Shown here piece after piece: positions 5,952 to 9,166 of a DNA stretch of 9,166 nt. The stretch's first letter is position 1; each line of letters starts with the position of its first letter. The notes under the pieces are model-generated. The model had not been told where the DNA came from and ran no database searches. It saw only the letters and a program-made list of their open reading frames with translations. The position numbers and the translations under genes are program-made. The stretch lies in the NCBI GenBank assembly GCA_023381235.1, contig JAMCTV010000144.1:4360-13525 (forward strand), in the 5' to 3' direction. This DNA is from Gammaproteobacteria bacterium. GTDB lineage: Bacteria > Pseudomonadota > Gammaproteobacteria > SURF-13.

Positions 5952-6812
5952 ATGGCTATCAGCGATCTGCTAAAAACCCTGCCGCAATATCTGGTTCCGC
6001 AACATGCGCTGTCGCGGCTCATGTACGCCCTCACCCGCTGCCGGCTGCGGGTGTGGAAGGACTGGCAGATCCGCTGGTTCATCCGCCGCTACGGCGTGGA
6101 CATGAGCGTCGCTGCGCAACCCGATCCGCGGGCGTATGAAAACTTCAACAGTTTTTTCACGCGCGCCCTGAAACCGGATGCGCGCCCCGTCGTGAGCGGC
6201 GCGCACGACATCGCCTGCCCGGTAGATGGTACAGTGAGTCAAATAGGTGCAATTCAGGACGGGGGTATTTTTCAGGCCAAGGGCCATACATTCGGCCTGA
6301 AAGATTTACTGGGCGGCTCCGCAATGCGCGCCGCGCCGTTTCAGAACGGGCAATTCGCTACGCTATATCTCTCTCCCAGAGACTATCACCGCATCCACAT
6401 GCCGCTCAGCGGACGGCTGCGCGAGATGGTGTATGTGCCGGGGAAATTATTCAGCGTGAACGTGCGCACCACCTCGGTGGTGCCGAATTTATTCGCGCGC
6501 AACGAACGTGTCATCGCTCTGTTCGACACCGAGGCCGGGCCGATGGCGCTGGTGCTGGTCGGCGCGCTGTTTGTCGCCGGCATCGAAACGGTGTGGTCGG
6601 GCGCAGTCACACCGCCGTTTGGTGAAACGATACGGCAGTGGAATTATCAAAACGATAACATCCGCCTCGAACGCGGCGCGGAGATGGGAAGATTCAACAT
6701 GGGCTCGACGGTGATCGTACTGTTCGGCCCAGGCCGCAGCGCTTGGCGCCCCGGCCTCCGTGCCGATATGACGGTGCAAATGGGGGAGCTGATGGGTAAG
6801 ATGAAAAGCTAG
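5952..6812 (+). CDS. psd: Phosphatidylserine decarboxylase proenzyme
   Basis: This 286-residue protein converts phosphatidylserine to phosphatidylethanolamine at the inner membrane. It is a pyruvoyl enzyme that cuts itself. The F-N-M-G-S-T motif places cleavage between G251 and S252, giving a beta chain of 251 residues and an alpha chain of 35 residues whose S252 becomes the pyruvoyl group. D92 in C-P-V-D-G-T and H149 in Y-H-R-I-H-M-P correspond to the Asp and His that, with the serine, form the self-cleavage triad (Asp90, His147 and Ser254 in E. coli). The N-terminus (L-P-Q-Y-L-V-P-Q-H-A-L-S-R) is typical of the proteobacterial family, which supports ATG 5952 although no clear ribosome binding site precedes it. 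It follows mogA by 40 bases in the same direction and is probably co-transcribed. It converges with mucD across a hairpin-rich element. Confidence 0.96.
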   Translation: MAISDLLKTLPQYLVPQHALSRLMYALTRCRLRVWKDWQIRWFIRRYGVDMSVAAQPDPRAYENFNSFFTRALKPDARPVVSGAHDIACPVDGTVSQIGAIQDGGIFQAKGHTFGLKDLLGGSAMRAAPFQNGQFATLYLSPRDYHRIHMPLSGRLREMVYVPGKLFSVNVRTTSVVPNLFARNERVIALFDTEAGPMALVLVGALFVAGIETVWSGAVTPPFGETIRQWNYQNDNIRLERGAEMGRFNMGSTVIVLFGPGRSAWRPGLRADMTVQMGELMGKMKS

Positions 6813-6833
6813 AACCTATGCACCCTCTCCCTA

Positions 6834-6998
6834 GCAGGTTGTTGAAAAAGCCCATCCATGGGCTTTTTCAACTCGCAAAGCAAAAAGTGTGATTTTTGCT
6901 TTGCTTCATTTTTCAAGCACATAAACCGTGCTTGAAAAATGGCGGCACATCCCTGTACCGCACGCAGCCTGTTGAAAATGAGATTTTCAACAGGCTGC
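6834..6998. mobile_element. 165-bp MITE-like palindromic element flanked by TA
   Basis: Four perfect stem-loops stand in a row: 6841-6855/6858-6872 (15 bp), 6875-6886/6893-6904 (12 bp), 6907-6920/6928-6941 (14 bp) and 6964-6979/6983-6998 (16 bp). The outer ends, GCAGGTTGTTGAAAA on the left and its near-complement TTTTCAACAGGCTGC on the right, differ at two positions and act as terminal inverted repeats. TA dinucleotides lie directly outside (6832-6833 and 6999-7000). Removing the element and one TA leaves a plausible empty site, CCCTCTCCCTAACCCTCCCC. There is no transposase and no credible coding sequence. The element is AT-richer than its surroundings. A TA target is typical of IS630/Tc1-mariner-type elements, but the parent family is not identified, and it could instead be a terminator cluster. 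Confidence 0.6.
6845..6868. terminator. Bidirectional intrinsic terminator for psd and mucD
   Basis: AAAAAGCCCAT-CC-ATGGGCTTTTT is a perfect inverted repeat with a GC core flanked by an A tract and a T tract. On either strand it therefore ends as a hairpin followed by Us. It starts 33 bases after the psd stop and is the first strong hairpin reached from that side. From the mucD side it is preceded by three other hairpins, of which 6964-6998 could also end transcription. It is part of the palindromic element, so it may have arrived with it. Confidence 0.55.
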
Positions 6999-7039
6999 TA
7001 ACCCTCCCCCTGACAGGGGGGGTATTTCAGGAAGAGACG

Positions 7040-8461
7040 TTACTCCTCGATCTTCAACGCCAGAAACAGCGTGCTTCTGCCGCGCTGCACCAGGATGGGG
7101 ACGGATTTATTCTTGGGCAGGGCTTCCACCTGTTTGGCGAACGTGCTCACGCTTTTCACGTCCTTGTTGTTGAGCTTGAGGATCACGTCGCCGCGGCGCA
7201 GGCCGGCGCGCTGGCCGGGACCGCTGCCCACTTCGCGCACGATGATGCCGCTGTTCACGTCCAGTTGCTTGCGCTGCTCGGCGCTCAAGTCTTCCACCGC
7301 GATGCCCAAACGATTATCAGAGTGCTCTTCCGTATCGCCCTGACCAAGGCTGATTTCCTCATCCTTGGGCAGTTCGGCAATCTTCACCTTGAGCGTAAGC
7401 GGCTTGCCGTTGCGGATGATCTTCACCGGCACGCTATCGCCCAGCTTGCTCCTGCCGACGAGGCGCGGCAACATGGAGGACTCTTCCACCGGCTTGCCGC
7501 TGAACTCGACGATGATGTCGCCCACCTGGATGCCGGCCTTTTGCGCCGGGCCGTCAGGCAGCAGTTTCGCCACCAGCGCGCCTTGCGGCTTGTCCATACC
7601 GAACGATTCGGCCAGCTCCGCGGTGACATCCTGAATCAGGATGCCAAGCCAGCCGCGCGTGACGCGTCCCTTGCTCCTCAACTGATCGGTCACTTCCATC
7701 GCCACGTCTATCGGGATGGCGAACGACAGCCCCATGAAACCGCCGCTGCGGCTGTAGATTTGCGAGTTGATGCCGATCACCTCGCCGTCCATGTTGAACA
7801 GCGGGCCGCCGGAGTTACCGGGGTTGATGGCGACGTCGGTTTGAATGAACGGCACGTAGCTGTCGGACGGCAGGCTGCGTCCGATGGCGCTGATGATGCC
7901 CGCAGTCGCGGAGTGATCGAAACCGAACGGCGAGCCGATGGCGTACACCCACTCGCCTACTTTCAGATTGTTCGAGTCGCCGATCTTGACCACCGGCAGA
8001 TGATCCGTGGCGATCTTGAGCAGAGCGATGTCGCTGCGCTCGTCGCGGCCCACGACCCTGGCGGGCATCTCGCGCCGGTCGCTCAGGCGCACAATGATCT
8101 TGTCGGCGTTGTCCACCACGTGATTGTTGGTGAGCACGTAACCCTCGGATGAGATAATAAAGCCGGAGCCGAGGGAGTGGGTGTCGAAATCGGGTGGGTT
8201 TTCGCCGTCGCCGAAAAAGTGGCGGAAGAAATCGTCAAGCGGCGTACCGTCCGGCATACGCGGCATGTTCGGCATGTTCGGCGGCATCTTGGGGTGCTTT
8301 ATTTTTTGCGTGGTACTGATGTTCACCACCGCGGGGCTGCTCTTTTCGATGAGATCGGTGAAATCCGGCAACTCGCGCGCCTGCGCGATCAATGCCAAGC
8401 TCGCCAGCCAGCCCGCAATAACAACCAACAAAATGCGCTTACCTGCGCTGACTGGTTCCAT
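7040..8461 (-). CDS. mucD: Periplasmic serine protease of the DegP/MucD (HtrA) family
   Basis: The 473-residue product has an N-terminal signal peptide (basic 7-9, hydrophobic 10-25, likely cleavage after A-Q-A near residue 28), so it acts in the periplasm. The trypsin-like domain carries the catalytic triad H114 (N-N-H-V-V), D144 (R-S-D-I-A-L-L-K) and S217 (G-N-S-G-G-P). Two PDZ domains follow, about 268-360 and 384-470. A Met/Pro-rich stretch (57-71) lies in the loop before the catalytic core. The start ATG at 8461 has GGGAG eight bases upstream. It lies 23 bases after rseC on the same strand, which is the usual mucD position at the end of sigma E/AlgU clusters. There it degrades misfolded envelope proteins and dampens the stress response. 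DegQ or DegS are less likely given the two PDZ domains and this neighbourhood. Confidence 0.94.
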   Translation of the reverse strand: MEPVSAGKRILLVVIAGWLASLALIAQARELPDFTDLIEKSSPAVVNISTTQKIKHPKMPPNMPNMPRMPDGTPLDDFFRHFFGDGENPPDFDTHSLGSGFIISSEGYVLTNNHVVDNADKIIVRLSDRREMPARVVGRDERSDIALLKIATDHLPVVKIGDSNNLKVGEWVYAIGSPFGFDHSATAGIISAIGRSLPSDSYVPFIQTDVAINPGNSGGPLFNMDGEVIGINSQIYSRSGGFMGLSFAIPIDVAMEVTDQLRSKGRVTRGWLGILIQDVTAELAESFGMDKPQGALVAKLLPDGPAQKAGIQVGDIIVEFSGKPVEESSMLPRLVGRSKLGDSVPVKIIRNGKPLTLKVKIAELPKDEEISLGQGDTEEHSDNRLGIAVEDLSAEQRKQLDVNSGIIVREVGSGPGQRAGLRRGDVILKLNNKDVKSVSTFAKQVEALPKNKSVPILVQRGRSTLFLALKIEE

Positions 8462-8484
8462 AAATACTCCCGGATTGATAAGTT

Positions 8485-8934
8485 TTAAGTGGATAAATGC
8501 CGCAGCACGACCGGCTGATAACGCGGATCATCCGCAATACGCGCATTGTGGCGGCGCAGCCAGAACTGGCCCGCCATGAATCCCATCACCGCGGCGGCGA
8601 TGGTGTAAAGCTCGCTGCCCGGAGTAAACCTGCCGGCCAGCCATTCGGCGCAGAGCGCAAATACCAGCATGGCAAGCAGCGGCACGGCATACACCGCAAA
8701 CGATCCGCGCAGCACCGCCTGCTCCGCGACGCCGATCACCACGTCGTCACCCACTCCGGCGGACAGGATATTGAGCGCGCGCACGCGCGCGCGGCGCACA
8801 GCCAATAATTTATCGAACAACGAAGCGCTGCATCCCTTCTGTTGCGCGCAGGCGCCGCAACCGGTTTTGCGTTCCGTCTCCACCCAGGCGTAACCCTGTT
8901 CCACCTCGACGACGCGCGCAGCCTGTTCGATCAC
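8485..8934 (-). CDS. rseC: RseC/MucC-type inner-membrane regulator
   Basis: The 149-residue product fits the RseC family, inner-membrane proteins linked to sigma E control, SoxR reduction and electron-transfer complexes. Residues 1-70 are a small soluble N-terminal domain with a cysteine cluster, C25-G-A-C28-A-Q-Q-K-G-C34 and its flanks, suited to a metal or redox site. Two membrane helices follow (about 79-99 and 108-125), then a short C-terminal tail. The start codon is GTG at 8934-8932. It overlaps the rseB stop as GTGA, which indicates translational coupling. The order rseB-rseC-mucD on the minus strand supports the assignment. A 19-base alternating purine-pyrimidine run (8775-8793) lies inside the gene. 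Confidence 0.9.
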   Translation of the reverse strand: MIEQAARVVEVEQGYAWVETERKTGCGACAQQKGCSASLFDKLLAVRRARVRALNILSAGVGDDVVIGVAEQAVLRGSFAVYAVPLLAMLVFALCAEWLAGRFTPGSELYTIAAAVMGFMAGQFWLRRHNARIADDPRYQPVVLRHLST

Positions 8935-9039
8935 GGCGCCTGTTCCATCCAGACGGACTCGGCAATCATGCGCACCGTCTGTTCCGGCACCCCGCCCACC
9001 ACGGTGATCTGGTGCTCCTGCATCACGTTGCCGTAAGCG
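8931..9039 (-). CDS. rseB: 3' end of rseB/mucB, cut at an abrupt junction
   Basis: The last 35 codons read A-Y-G-N-V, then Q-I-T-V-V-G-G-V-P and V-R-M-I-A-E-S-V, ending in TGA at 8933-8931. The block I-T-V-V-G-x-V-P-x-x-T-V-x-x-I-A-x-S-V is typical of the C-terminus of RseB/MucB. This periplasmic protein binds the anti-sigma factor RseA/MucA and senses envelope lipids or lipoproteins. The stop overlaps the rseC start. Upstream of 9039 the sequence is no longer rseB but an antisense copy of mogA. The frame happens to stay open through it (to 9155), so an automatic annotation would produce a false 74-residue hybrid. Confidence 0.8.
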
Positions 9040-9166
9040 CGCTCATCATCAATCTGCCGGGCAAGCCTTCCTCCATCAATGACTGCCTGCACGCGGTATT
9101 CCCCGCCGTGCCCTATTGCATAGACCTCATCGGCGGGCCGTATCTGGAAACCCATCCCGAAGTGCT
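9040..9166 (+). repeat. Exact 127-bp copy of an internal mogA segment at the window edge
   Basis: Bases 9040-9166 are identical to 5757-5883, in the same orientation (offset 3,283). Identity breaks at 9039 (G, against T at 5756). At the right side the window ends, so the true length may be greater. The copy covers mogA codons 130-170 without a start or stop and is fused to the truncated end of rseB. It is the mark of a tandem duplication or circle junction, or of a chimera. Confidence 0.95.

Noticed and set aside
6834..7000. CRISPR-like array
   Set aside because: The units are four different palindromes without a constant repeat or regular spacers, and no cas gene is nearby.
6896..8152. Long + strand open frame (418 codons) opposite mucD
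   Set aside because: It is antisense to mucD, whose triad, PDZ domains and signal peptide are unmistakable. Its His/Ala/Asp-rich translation is typical of a shadow frame in high-GC DNA, and it starts inside the palindromic element.
8931..9155. A 74-residue minus-strand protein combining rseB and mogA-antisense sequence
   Set aside because: Only the last 35 codons are RseB. The rest is mogA read backwards across the junction at 9039/9040 and is open by chance.

Overview
The window is a GC-rich piece of a proteobacterial chromosome. It is most likely from a gammaproteobacterium, judging by the order rseB-rseC-mucD, a Psd proenzyme of the MGST type, MogA, and a TTGAT-N4-ATCAA (FNR/ANR-type) operator. 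The exact lineage cannot be read from the sequence. Gene density is high and most neighbours overlap or lie within about 40 bp.

Layout. Positions 1-84 hold the end of an endonuclease/exonuclease/phosphatase-family gene. Its stop codon lies inside a perfect FNR-type box (81-94), which sits 41.5 bp upstream of a predicted start of transcription. Downstream are three co-directional genes (160-3734): a small SAP-like protein with four cysteines, a six-helix membrane protein, and a large globin-coupled sensor with PAS-PAS-GGDEF-EAL domains. I read these as one anaerobically controlled operon ending in an oxygen/gas-sensing c-di-GMP enzyme. The EAL domain carries a diverged 51-bp in-frame tandem duplication.

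A short repeat cluster (3747-3798) and a tRNA-Ala(CGC) gene on the minus strand (3810-3885) follow. Next is a tightly coupled + strand cluster: a TIGR04283-type glycosyltransferase, a TIGR04282/DUF2064 transferase, mogA and psd (4037-6812). The glycosyltransferase reading frame is broken near its 3' end by about 20 extra bases. These bases are part of an exact 28-base copy of the middle of the neighbouring tRNA-Ala gene.

Between psd and the convergent mucD lies a 165-bp element made of four consecutive perfect hairpins. It has near-terminal inverted repeats and is flanked by TA dinucleotides, as expected of a MITE-like insertion. Its first hairpin has the form of a bidirectional terminator. 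The minus strand then carries mucD, rseC and the last 35 codons of rseB, which are the distal genes of an envelope-stress (sigma E) cluster.

The last 127 bases (9040-9166) are an exact copy of an internal part of mogA (5757-5883), joined abruptly to truncated rseB. This marks either a 3,283-bp tandem duplication or circle junction, or an assembly or amplification chimera. The length of 127 makes an assembly-graph origin a serious possibility. The tRNA-derived insertion should be judged with the same caution.
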